Assembly (NCBI GenBank): GCA_026415615.1
Contig: JAOAGT010000002.1
Span: 248,001 to 312,000 of the forward strand
Direction: 5' to 3'
DNA length: 64,000 nucleotides
DNA from: Thermoleophilia bacterium
GTDB taxonomy: Bacteria > Actinomycetota > Thermoleophilia > RBG-16-64-13
The notes beneath the pieces were generated by a model. The model saw nothing but the letters and a program-made list of their open reading frames with translations. It did not search any database and was not told where the DNA came from. Shown here piece after piece: positions 17,319 through 24,743 of this stretch. The stretch's first letter is position 1. Every line of letters starts with the position of its first letter. The translations under genes and the position numbers were made by a program.

Positions 17319-19172
17319 TCACTCCCGAAGCACCGGAGTCTCTAGGTAGACAGTGCCATTTGGAGGGTCAAGTTGCCATTTGCCTGAATAAACCTCGCGA
17401 ATAAACCTGCCTGCTATCCAGATTTGTGAGGGGCTCTCCTGGAACCCCACTCGGGACACCTCGAATGCTCCGAAGCCTCTGACCACGAACTCCGTAGACC
17501 CGGACTTTGCCTCCGGGCCTACGAGCGGCAGGAAAACAACCTTCGCATCATCCAGCAGATCTACCAGATGGCGTAGCTCGTTAGTTCCCGTATTGCCTTG
17601 ATAGGAGGGGATACTTTCGCCGATGTCGATGAGGTCGTTGTCATTGGTCTCGGGGTTTAGCCCCCAATCGGGGTTTGGCTCCGGATCGTTCGGGGTGTCT
17701 TCGGCTAGAAGTTTCGGAATTTCACCGGCGGCTGCTCCACCAAGTGCTGCTTCCACCTCCCAGGCCAGTCCGTACTGACCTTCCTTTGGGCCCCAAATGT
17801 TGGCCCAAAAATCGTTCCCGGTATTGCCGCCCTGGCTAGTAAGTATGAACTTCAAAATCCTTTCCTCGTAGAATCGCAGCGCCCGTGCACAAACGGTGGC
17901 GGCGAAGGTAACGCTACCGGCGGACTCCCCGGCCCAGTTCGCTTGCCAGTTCACGTAGCGGAGCGGATGCGCCGCCTGAAACCAGGTGTACTCCGTCTCC
18001 GCAGTATCATTTCCTGCCTTGACCTGCACTTGGACGTCTCCCATGCCATCTGTCCCGAAGTTCGGTGCAGGAACAGAGAATGTTCCCATATACACCCCTG
18101 TTCGCGAGGCAGTGAGGTCTTGCCATCCTTTGAGACCAGTGAGCTGAGCTTGGACCTTGCCGTTGAAATCCGGCCTGGTGAAAACCTCAATGGTCACAGC
18201 CTCCCTGTTTTGGTGTTGCGGATCGGGGTCAGTCTTGCTGACGAGCGAAATGTCCCTGTAAACATTCACCCAGACAATGTTATTCTTCGCCCCCGGTGTG
18301 GCTGGGGGCACGTACATGGAACCTACAAGTCCATCGTCGTCTGGGTCATTGGGACTGCGGTCGACAGCAGGGGAGAGTTTTCCGTCAAACTCCTCATAGA
18401 GCCTCACCTTGTACGTGCCTGATGGAAGGCTTGCCCGGGCCAATGTTGTGGCTCCCCGGTAGATGTCCTCGTGGTCATCGTGTTGGTCACCTATGCCCTG
18501 GTAGTTCAGGGGAACGGTTATCTCGGTCCCGTTTCCGGTGTGCTTGTACTTCAAGACAAAACTGTCCGGATGCATGTAAAGCACCGGGGCAGGTAACAGG
18601 TTTGGTACACCGGTCAGGTACGCCGCAACAGCCTTTGCGTGGGCAAACGCTGTTCCGTTGTCTGAGGTAAACACTTTGGCAAAGGTGAAAGGAATGTTGA
18701 TTTCTCGCACGTCTACAGTCACTGAGCGCTTGTCATCCGATACAACAGGCCCCTCGATCTGGGCGGAGTGCTGCGGATCGCTCGGATCCACGTATCTGGT
18801 GTTTTCTGCATTGGGAGACGACTGGGCAAGATTGGCCTGAACGTAGGCATCGGCCTCCTGTCGTGCCAAATCCTCTATGTTCTCACTGTCGCCTCTTCGG
18901 ATCAGTTCCTGTACGCCGGCGAGGGCTCCCGCGTCTGCTGCCGTCTGCAACTCTCGGTCGTGGTCATAGAGAGCGCCCAGGTCTACTACCAGGGCCACCA
19001 CCGAGAGCAGCACGACTATGACTAAGGCCACGATCACTGCCACGACGCCCGATTCATCGCTGGCGAGAACGCTGAGCCGGCTCGCGCCCCTGACCATCAT
19101 TGTCTTGGGGTTTTTCTTGCGATCCACTGTTTGCACACGCACTTCCGTTTTATGAGTGGCCGATCTACTCAC
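17319..19172 (-). CDS. TadG-like pilus-associated protein
   Basis: A 617-residue surface protein with an N-terminal TadE/TadG-type membrane helix (SDESGVVAVIVALVIVVLLSVVALVVD split across residues about 39-65). A helical stretch typical of TadG follows (ELQTAADAGALAGVQELI), then a long extracytoplasmic region with several beta-rich stretches. The start is a GTG at 19172 that overlaps the tadE stop by 8 bases. TadG proteins are pseudopilin-like factors needed for Flp pilus formation. Large C-terminal parts vary between species, so the exact partner is unclear. Confidence 0.8.
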   Translation of the reverse strand: MSRSATHKTEVRVQTVDRKKNPKTMMVRGASRLSVLASDESGVVAVIVALVIVVLLSVVALVVDLGALYDHDRELQTAADAGALAGVQELIRRGDSENIEDLARQEADAYVQANLAQSSPNAENTRYVDPSDPQHSAQIEGPVVSDDKRSVTVDVREINIPFTFAKVFTSDNGTAFAHAKAVAAYLTGVPNLLPAPVLYMHPDSFVLKYKHTGNGTEITVPLNYQGIGDQHDDHEDIYRGATTLARASLPSGTYKVRLYEEFDGKLSPAVDRSPNDPDDDGLVGSMYVPPATPGAKNNIVWVNVYRDISLVSKTDPDPQHQNREAVTIEVFTRPDFNGKVQAQLTGLKGWQDLTASRTGVYMGTFSVPAPNFGTDGMGDVQVQVKAGNDTAETEYTWFQAAHPLRYVNWQANWAGESAGSVTFAATVCARALRFYEERILKFILTSQGGNTGNDFWANIWGPKEGQYGLAWEVEAALGGAAAGEIPKLLAEDTPNDPEPNPDWGLNPETNDNDLIDIGESIPSYQGNTGTNELRHLVDLLDDAKVVFLPLVGPEAKSGSTEFVVRGFGAFEVSRVGFQESPSQIWIAGRFIREVYSGKWQLDPPNGTVYLETPVLRE

Positions 19173-19572
19173 GCCGCATCACGGCGCTCGCATCGATATT
19201 TACGCTTCCGCCACCGATGCCGGGTAGAAGGTTGGGCAGAGGAGTAATGAAGTTGTACGTGGCGGTCAGAGTCACCTCGGCCTCGTTGCCGGAAGAACCC
19301 ACGACCGTAGAAACCGTTGTGCTTTGGACCGAGATGAGCTTCTGCTTCGCGTTGTTCAAGGTAGCCTCAGCCCCGCTTTCGTTGTTTACTGACAGATAAC
19401 GCGCTGCATCCCTGGCCGCGTGCGTCAGGAGCAAGTCGTTGTAGAGGTACAATCCCCAGTCAAGGATCCCAAATAGGATGATCAGAAGCATGGGCAGAAC
19501 TAGCGCGAACTCCACCGCAGCAGCTCCGCCTTCGTGGTTTAACGATCTGAGTTTCGCGGGCCGAAACTCCAT
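19165..19572 (-). CDS. TadE-like pseudopilin
   Basis: A 135-residue membrane protein. The conserved motif GGAAAVEFALVLPMLLII lies at residues 15-32, typical for the TadE family of pseudopilins (cleaved before the AAVEF stretch in some systems). The ATG at 19572 has a GGGGGC-type site upstream. The open frame runs to 19677, but the added residues are not family-like. The gene overlaps tadG by 8 bases. A promoter candidate is 40 bases upstream. Confidence 0.85.
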   Translation of the reverse strand: MEFRPAKLRSLNHEGGAAAVEFALVLPMLLIILFGILDWGLYLYNDLLLTHAARDAARYLSVNNESGAEATLNNAKQKLISVQSTTVSTVVGSSGNEAEVTLTATYNFITPLPNLLPGIGGGSVNIDASAVMRRE

Positions 19573-19611
19573 CCAGTAGTGCCCCCGACGGTTTTGGATT
19601 ATCAAATCTGT

Positions 19612-19638
19612 CTTATACCCGCGCCAACATTTAGTCAA
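19612..19638 (-). promoter_or_regulatory. Candidate promoter of the tadE part of the pilus operon
   Basis: TTGACT (19633-19638) and TATAAG (19612-19617) on the minus strand are separated by 15 bases, a little shorter than ideal. It would allow the assembly genes to be expressed separately from the pilins. Confidence 0.35.
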
Positions 19639-19645
19639 ACTCGCG

Positions 19646-19697
19646 CGCCCCCAGGAGCTCGGCTCCCCCAAGACCAAGAGCTGGCTCCCCCAGGACC
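19646..19697. repeat. Short direct repeats upstream of tadE
   Basis: GGCTCCCCCAAGACC (19661-19675) and GGCTCCCCCAGGACC (19683-19697) match at 14 of 15 bases with a 22-bp period. A shorter third copy lies at 19646-19657. They sit directly upstream of the tadE promoter candidate and may be regulator sites. Confidence 0.6.
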
Positions 19698-19736
19698 TTC
19701 AAAACGCGCTACGCTCGCCTACATCCGCTGGTGAGC

Positions 19737-19931
19737 TCACCAGGGAGCAGTTACTGCTTTCTCAAACAGCCCGAGAACGTGTCCGCCTAAAACTGCCACT
19801 GCGCCTATGATGACCATTGCTATCAGTGCAACAATCAGAGCGTACTCAACCGAAGTTGCTCCTTTATGGTGCGAGGCTGCATCGGTGCATAGTTTCCGTA
19901 GTACCACCGCTCGCTGGACAAAAACGGTCAT
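19737..19931 (-). CDS. flp: Flp-type (type IVb) pilin 1
   Basis: A 64-residue pilin. The prepilin-type cleavage motif is HHKGATSVEYALIVALIAMV, in which cleavage is expected after the Gly and the Glu at +5 is present. A hydrophobic helix and a short tail follow. The ATG at 19931 has an AGAAGG site 9 bases upstream, and a GTG at 19934 is an alternative. It is cotranscribed with, or downstream of, pilin 2, the first structural genes of the Tad locus. No prepilin peptidase gene is in the window. Confidence 0.9.
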   Translation of the reverse strand: MTVFVQRAVVLRKLCTDAASHHKGATSVEYALIVALIAMVIIGAVAVLGGHVLGLFEKAVTAPW

Positions 19932-19967
19932 CACGTCGCACCTTCTCTTTGTCAGCCACTTGTCAAG

Positions 19968-20014
19968 CCAGATCCGGAGGCCGCGACGATTACGATAAGA
20001 ACCCCCGGATCTGG
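19968..20014. repeat. Inverted repeat upstream of flp pilin 1
   Basis: Arms CCAGATCCGGAGG (19968-19980) and CCCCCGGATCTGG (20002-20014) pair at 12 of 13 positions around a 21-base loop. They lie about 37 bases upstream of the pilin 1 start, between the two pilin genes. It could be a transcript stabiliser, partial terminator or regulator site. Confidence 0.65.
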
Positions 20015-20102
20015 ACCCTTGCTGGGTTTGGTATTCCGACGAAGCCCGTCGGTCTAGCGGACTACTCTTGTTGAAGACACCCGCTCGCTGTGACTACCCT
20101 CA

Positions 20103-20318
20103 TCACGAAGCTGGAGTCGTAGCGCCGGCGCCACCAACCTTGTCGGCCACGGTCTGGAACTTCCCTGACAGGGCCAGACCTAGAGCAGCCACAGCACCAA
20201 TGATGACGACGGCTATCAATGCCACCATCAGGCCGTACTCAACGGCTGTAGCTCCTTCCTCGCTCCGCATCTTGGCGAGGATGCCCCTGAAGTAAACCAT
20301 CGGAACGTGGAACAACAT
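20103..20318 (-). CDS. flp: Flp-type (type IVb) pilin 2
   Basis: A 71-residue pilin. The motif RSEEGATAVEYGLMVALIAV shows the Gly cleavage site and Glu at +5, followed by the hydrophobic helix and a Gly/Ala/Thr-rich tail. The start ATG at 20318 is chosen because AGGAAGGGG lies 9 bases upstream; a second ATG at 20327 sits too close to that site. The frame stays open to 20432 but is not pilin-like. It resembles pilin 1 in the helix, so the pair is probably a duplication. They may be major and minor pilins. Confidence 0.9.
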   Translation of the reverse strand: MLFHVPMVYFRGILAKMRSEEGATAVEYGLMVALIAVVIIGAVAALGLALSGKFQTVADKVGGAGATTPAS

Positions 20319-20525
20319 GCAAATCATCCCCTTCCTGTGACAGACTGCCCCGAGGCTTCCCTTCGCCGCTGTCTCGGGACGCGAACACAATCCTGTTCTA
20401 CTCAGACTAGAAGGTTTGCTCTCGGCGTGCACGAGCCGAAGGTCTAGTCATCGCTGCGGGGAGGTCCAGTCTTGCAAACTGTTCACCCTGGTCCAAGGTC
20501 TGGGGCTTGCTCTATCGGCCGGATG

Positions 20526-21263
20526 TCAGACGGGCTGAGTCTCACGTCCAGGACCACTAGTAGAGTGCGTTTGCCGCTCTACTCCCATGCCATGCCGAAG
20601 CGCAAAAGCCGCCGCCTCTGTCCGGTTGTGAACACCCAGCTTCGAAAAAATGTTTGTGAGGTGATACTTAACTGTCTTGGTGGTTACAAACAGCGTCTGC
20701 GCGATGTCTGCGTTACTCTTGCCCTGAGCGAGCAACCCGAGGACCTGGAGCTCGCGTTCGGTCAGGCCGTGAGGCACCAACTCGTTAGTCGTCTCGTGTT
20801 TTTCTTCGGGGGCTTCCGCGATCAGGGCTGCCAATCTGCGCCCTCCCACTAGCACTGCGCCACAAACCGTCTGTCGAACCACTGAGACAAGGTCCGCCGG
20901 ACTTACAAACTTGGGCACATATGCGGTTGCACCGCGGCGGATGGCCTGAAGCGCCACCTCGCGGTCTTCGTCTACTGTAAGCACTATTACGGGAAGCTGT
21001 GGCCAGCGCTTGCGGATGTCTTCAAGGCAAGCGAATCCATCCATGCGAGGCATGTGCAGATCTAGCAGCACGACATCAGCTGGCTCACGCTCTAAGATCT
21101 GGAGCGCGCCAAAGCCATCGGCTGCCTCCCCCACCACCAGCATTTCCGGGGAGAGACTAAGCGCGCTGCGCACGCCTTCTCTTACGAGTGCGTGATCGTC
21201 CACGATGACTACGCGGATTTGCTGTTGCTCCTCGGAGCTGCGGCTTTCAATTGGTGTTGCCAC
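20526..21263 (-). CDS. LuxR/NarL-type response regulator
   Basis: A 245-residue two-component response regulator. The receiver domain has VVIVDDHALVREG and the phosphoacceptor Asp68 in VVLLDLHMPRMDG. The C-terminal LuxR-type DNA-binding domain has LTERELQVLGLLAQGKSNADIAQ and KTVKYHLTNIFSKLGV. The start is a GTG at 21263, overlapping the histidine kinase gene by 17 bp, so the pair is co-translated. It lies directly upstream of the Flp pilin genes and is the obvious candidate for their control. Confidence 0.93.
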   Translation of the reverse strand: MATPIESRSSEEQQQIRVVIVDDHALVREGVRSALSLSPEMLVVGEAADGFGALQILEREPADVVLLDLHMPRMDGFACLEDIRKRWPQLPVIVLTVDEDREVALQAIRRGATAYVPKFVSPADLVSVVRQTVCGAVLVGGRRLAALIAEAPEEKHETTNELVPHGLTERELQVLGLLAQGKSNADIAQTLFVTTKTVKYHLTNIFSKLGVHNRTEAAAFALRHGMGVERQTHSTSGPGRETQPV

Positions 21264-22302
21264 GCTTTTCCTCTCGATACGCGGGTATGTAGACGCTCAA
21301 GGTAGTTCCTTGTCCAACGGCGCTGTGGAAAGACGCTTTACCTCCAAGATAGGCCACTCTCTCTTTTATTCCTGCAAGTCCGAACCCAGAGTTGCTACTT
21401 GCGAGCTGCGTGACCTCTTCAGGGCTGAAGCCCTTTCCGTTGTCCTGGATTACCAGGTGGGCTGCACCTTTTCCTGAATGGGCCCAAATGCGCACGGCAG
21501 AAGCCTGTGAGTGGCGCTCAACGTTGTTGAGGGCCTCCTGAGTGACTCGATATAAGCAGATTCGCAGTGAGTCGCTGTGGATGGAAAAGTCACCATCAAG
21601 ATCAAGGTCGCAGCGGATTCCAGTACGAGACTCAAAATCTTTCACCAGCTTGGAGTATGTCGCTTCGAATTCGTCGGGGCCAAGCGGGGGAGGGCGAAGG
21701 GTTCCCACCATGCTGCGAGCTTCTGTTACCAGTGAGGCCAGCGGTTGCTTGACTTTTTCAACCTGGGCCTTGAGAAGCGGATCTGTCTTGTCCGCGAGGT
21801 GTTCAAGTACCTCGGCTTGCAGGAGCGCCGCCGCGGCGTACTGGGCAATGCCGTCGTGAATGTCCTGGCCGGTACGGCGGCGCTCCCGTTCAATGGCCTG
21901 GAGAGCCTTGGCTCCCAGGCCGCGGGTAAGGGCCAGGTTTCCTCCTCGCTCCGAGACCCAGCCGATGAGCCAAGCGGTGATCAGCAGGAAGACAGCCCAG
22001 CTTGCTACAGTGATGATCTTGTCTTCGATACCTACATTCTCCGGAACCAAGTGGGCAAGGCCAAGCCATACCGAGGGAACGACGAGCGCGACGATTGTTG
22101 CCGCAGCTAAAGCTACGCCAAAGCGCCATCCCAAGACCACGGCACTTGCTGCTATGGGCAGAAAGAAGTAATAAAGAAGACCAGTGTGTACGCCCGAGCG
22201 CGCGTAGACGGCCACAGCGCCGATCGCGATAGCAACGAGGGTAGCCGCAACCAGACTGAGAGGTCCAAAGTGGAAGAACCGCGAGGGAAATTTCTTAGCC
22301 AT
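21247..22302 (-). CDS. Membrane histidine kinase (NarX-type, HisKA_3)
   Basis: A 351-residue sensor kinase. The N-terminal half has about four or five membrane helices and no obvious extracellular domain. A HisKA_3 phosphoacceptor follows (GQDIHDGIAQYA, His149), then an ATP-binding domain with IQDNGKGFSPEE and GFGLAGIKERV. It partners the LuxR-type regulator that overlaps its 3' end. A divergently transcribed membrane protein starts 91 bp away. The signal is unknown; a membrane or redox cue is likely given the missing sensor domain. Confidence 0.92.
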   Translation of the reverse strand: MAKKFPSRFFHFGPLSLVAATLVAIAIGAVAVYARSGVHTGLLYYFFLPIAASAVVLGWRFGVALAAATIVALVVPSVWLGLAHLVPENVGIEDKIITVASWAVFLLITAWLIGWVSERGGNLALTRGLGAKALQAIERERRRTGQDIHDGIAQYAAAALLQAEVLEHLADKTDPLLKAQVEKVKQPLASLVTEARSMVGTLRPPPLGPDEFEATYSKLVKDFESRTGIRCDLDLDGDFSIHSDSLRICLYRVTQEALNNVERHSQASAVRIWAHSGKGAAHLVIQDNGKGFSPEEVTQLASSNSGFGLAGIKERVAYLGGKASFHSAVGQGTTLSVYIPAYREEKRGNTN

Positions 22303-22392
22303 GACCGCCCCCGATGGTGATCATTTTGATAGTACCGCACTTGTGCCGGCTTGTGAAACACGTGCGTCGTCGACCAAAGCGCTGTTGTGGGA

Positions 22393-23625
22393 ATGACTAG
22401 CGGCTGGGCTTCGCAGCTTGTGGTTTACCTGGTCGTGGCCTCTCGCCTTCTGCTGCCGCTTACCTTACCTCTCAGTCCGCTCTACGGAGTTCTAGCCTGC
22501 ATGATTCTTGATGCCGCTGACCAGAGCATTCTACAGGCTTTTGGCATTGAGTTCGGCCACTACCAAAACTACGACAAGGCGCTTGACACCTACTACTTGG
22601 CCATTGCCTACCTAGCCACGATGCGTAACTGGGAAAACGTAACCGCGTTCCGCATAGGCGGAGCTTTGTTCTATTACCGGTTGGTTGGGGTCACAGCCTT
22701 TGAGCTGTCTGGCGTTCGGGCATTGTTGGCTGCGTTTCCCAATTCTTTTGAGCCTTTCTTCGTTTACTACGAACTTGTGCGTCGTCGGGGAGACCCAATG
22801 CTTCTCACCCGCAACGCGATGCTTGTTCTTGTCGGTGTAATTTGGTTTGTGGTCAAACTGCCTCATGAGTGGTGGATACATATTGCGAAGCTGGATGCCA
22901 CAGACTTCATCAAGACCAAGATCCTGGGGGCTGATCTAAGTACTCCGTTTTGGCGCGCGATCATTGAGGCTCCTGCGGTCACCGGATCGCTCTTGCTAGT
23001 TACGGCCGTGGCGGTTCTTCTGGTGCGGCGATATGTGAAAAAGAGGAGGCTGCGTCTGGCCAACGTGTCGCGCGTGCTTGTAGAAGCACAGGGAAGATGG
23101 AGGGCACGACTGGACGCTTTCCTGGTTCACTGGAGACGCGACGCGCACACGATGGGCAGCGAGGAGGCCGCCTCCAAGGGCCAGACGCGCCCCGAGATTG
23201 TCAGTCTGGGAGTGGCCATTCACAGGGGGCGAAATTTGCGCGGTGTTCGTCCCAAGGTGCTGGGGGAGAAAGTGGTGCTCGTGGGTTTGATTGCCGTGAT
23301 CTTTCACGAGACTCTGCCTGCGCTTGAAGCAAGCGGCGTTCAAACAGCCATATTTGTTGCTGTGGCCATTAGCGCGAGTGATTTTGTCTTGCGCTGGGCG
23401 TTTAGACGCTATGGGGTGCCGCTCTCTTTGATTGCAGACATTGTAGTTATTGCCACGATCAACTTTGCTGTCTGCATGGTTTTTCAGTACGTGGTTCCTT
23501 TCCTGAGTCTTGGTCCCCACTTGGCTTCCGCACTAGTTTTTGCCTCGCTTATTACGCTGTTTGTGACCTTGTTTGATCACTACAGGCCAATGTATGAGGT
23601 ACGAAGGGCCGCTGCTCGGGGCTAA
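22393..23625 (+). CDS. Multi-pass membrane protein of unknown function
   Basis: A 410-residue integral membrane protein with about eight or nine hydrophobic helices. A charged cytoplasmic loop lies near residues 210-265 (RRYVKKRRLRLANVSRVLVEA and following). The N-terminal half has two similar membrane blocks and a conserved-looking GHYQNYDKALDTYYLA segment. I recognise no characterised family. The start is ATG 22393, or GTG 22387 two codons earlier; neither has a convincing ribosome-binding site. It is divergent from the histidine kinase gene. The following cysteine synthase gene starts 141 bp later. Confidence 0.7.
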   Translation: MTSGWASQLVVYLVVASRLLLPLTLPLSPLYGVLACMILDAADQSILQAFGIEFGHYQNYDKALDTYYLAIAYLATMRNWENVTAFRIGGALFYYRLVGVTAFELSGVRALLAAFPNSFEPFFVYYELVRRRGDPMLLTRNAMLVLVGVIWFVVKLPHEWWIHIAKLDATDFIKTKILGADLSTPFWRAIIEAPAVTGSLLLVTAVAVLLVRRYVKKRRLRLANVSRVLVEAQGRWRARLDAFLVHWRRDAHTMGSEEAASKGQTRPEIVSLGVAIHRGRNLRGVRPKVLGEKVVLVGLIAVIFHETLPALEASGVQTAIFVAVAISASDFVLRWAFRRYGVPLSLIADIVVIATINFAVCMVFQYVVPFLSLGPHLASALVFASLITLFVTLFDHYRPMYEVRRAAARG

Positions 23626-23766
23626 GTTTGTTGGCTTCAGCTGGGAGCGCCCAGGCTTTTGTTCCTTGAAGTTGTCGCAAATAGGCTAGTATTCTGCTGT
23701 CTGGCCCCAAGAGGGAGTGAAGGTAGCACTCTTGGCGTTGTTCACGCGTGAAGGTGGAAACATTCG

Positions 23767-24675
23767 ATGAACCTGCTACAGGCAATTGGCAACACTCCGC
23801 TGGTGGAGTTGCAGAATCTCTGCCCGAATCCCAATGTACGCATCCTCTGCAAGTTGGAGGGCTGCAATCCTGGGGGGTCGGTCAAGGACCGTCCCGCTCT
23901 CTACATGATTACCAAGGCCGAGGAAAGCGGTGAGCTTACCAAGGACAAGATTATTCTTGAGCCGACCTCGGGAAACACTGGCATCGCCTTGGCCATGATC
24001 GGGGCGGCCAAAGGCTACCGAGTGGAGCTCTGCATGCCCGAATGTGTAAGCACCGAGAGGCGTCTCATCTTGGAGGGGCTGGGCGCACAGGTTTTTCTAA
24101 CTCCGGCCAAAGACAATATTGACGGCGCCATTCGCATGGCCTGTGCCCTGGTGGAGCAGTACCCTGACAAGTACTACATGCCCAACCAATACGACAACGA
24201 AGCGAACGTACTTGCCCATTTTGAAACCACGGGGCCGGAAATCTATCGCCAGAGCGAAGGCGAAGTGGACTATTTCGTGGCGGGCATGGGCACGACTGGC
24301 ACGCTCATGGGGGTGGGACGGTATCTCAAGTCGGTCAAGCCTCAAGTAAAGATCGTGGGTGTAGAGCCGGTCCCTGGCCACACCATTCAGGGTCTTAAGA
24401 ACATGTCGGAGTCAATCGTTCCGGGGATCTATCGACCCGAGGAACTTGACATCAAAGAGATGGTCAACGATGGCGAGGCTTTCGAGACGAGTCGTTTGCT
24501 CGCCACAAGAGAAGGGATATTTGCTGGCACCTCTTCTGGCGCGGCGGTGGCGGTAGCTCTTCGACTAGCGAAGGAGATTGACTCCGGAACTATCGTGGTG
24601 CTATTGCCTGACCGCGGTGACCGCTACCTTAGCACCATGCAGTTCCGTTCCATTTGCGCCAAGTGTCCGGCGTGA
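23767..24675 (+). CDS. Cysteine synthase (CysK/CysM family)
   Basis: A PLP-dependent enzyme (302 residues) forming L-cysteine from an activated serine and sulfide or another sulfur donor. The PLP lysine lies in GGSVKDRPALYM. The phosphate-binding loop TSGNTG, the loop GTTGTLMGV and the C-terminal GTSSGAAVAV are intact. Which sulfur donor or serine form is used cannot be told from sequence. It is the first of three plus-strand genes, followed after 68 bp by a flavin reductase and a dehalogenase-like gene. No T-box or SAM riboswitch was recognised in the 141-bp leader. Confidence 0.93.
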   Translation: MNLLQAIGNTPLVELQNLCPNPNVRILCKLEGCNPGGSVKDRPALYMITKAEESGELTKDKIILEPTSGNTGIALAMIGAAKGYRVELCMPECVSTERRLILEGLGAQVFLTPAKDNIDGAIRMACALVEQYPDKYYMPNQYDNEANVLAHFETTGPEIYRQSEGEVDYFVAGMGTTGTLMGVGRYLKSVKPQVKIVGVEPVPGHTIQGLKNMSESIVPGIYRPEELDIKEMVNDGEAFETSRLLATREGIFAGTSSGAAVAVALRLAKEIDSGTIVVLLPDRGDRYLSTMQFRSICAKCPA

Positions 24676-24743
24676 TAACTTAGCCTACAAGCCCCACGCA
24701 GAGAGGGCGCAGTCTAAATCTACATAGCGTGGGAGGTACGCTA

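Noticed and set aside
20337-20525. Possible c-di-GMP (GEMM) riboswitch upstream of pilin 2
   Set aside because: A GCAAACC string occurs on the minus strand, but the second conserved half of the aptamer is absent, so the match is chance.
23626-23766. T-box or SAM riboswitch before the cysteine synthase gene
   Set aside because: No conserved T-box sequence, SAM-box core or terminator hairpin was found in the 141 bp leader.
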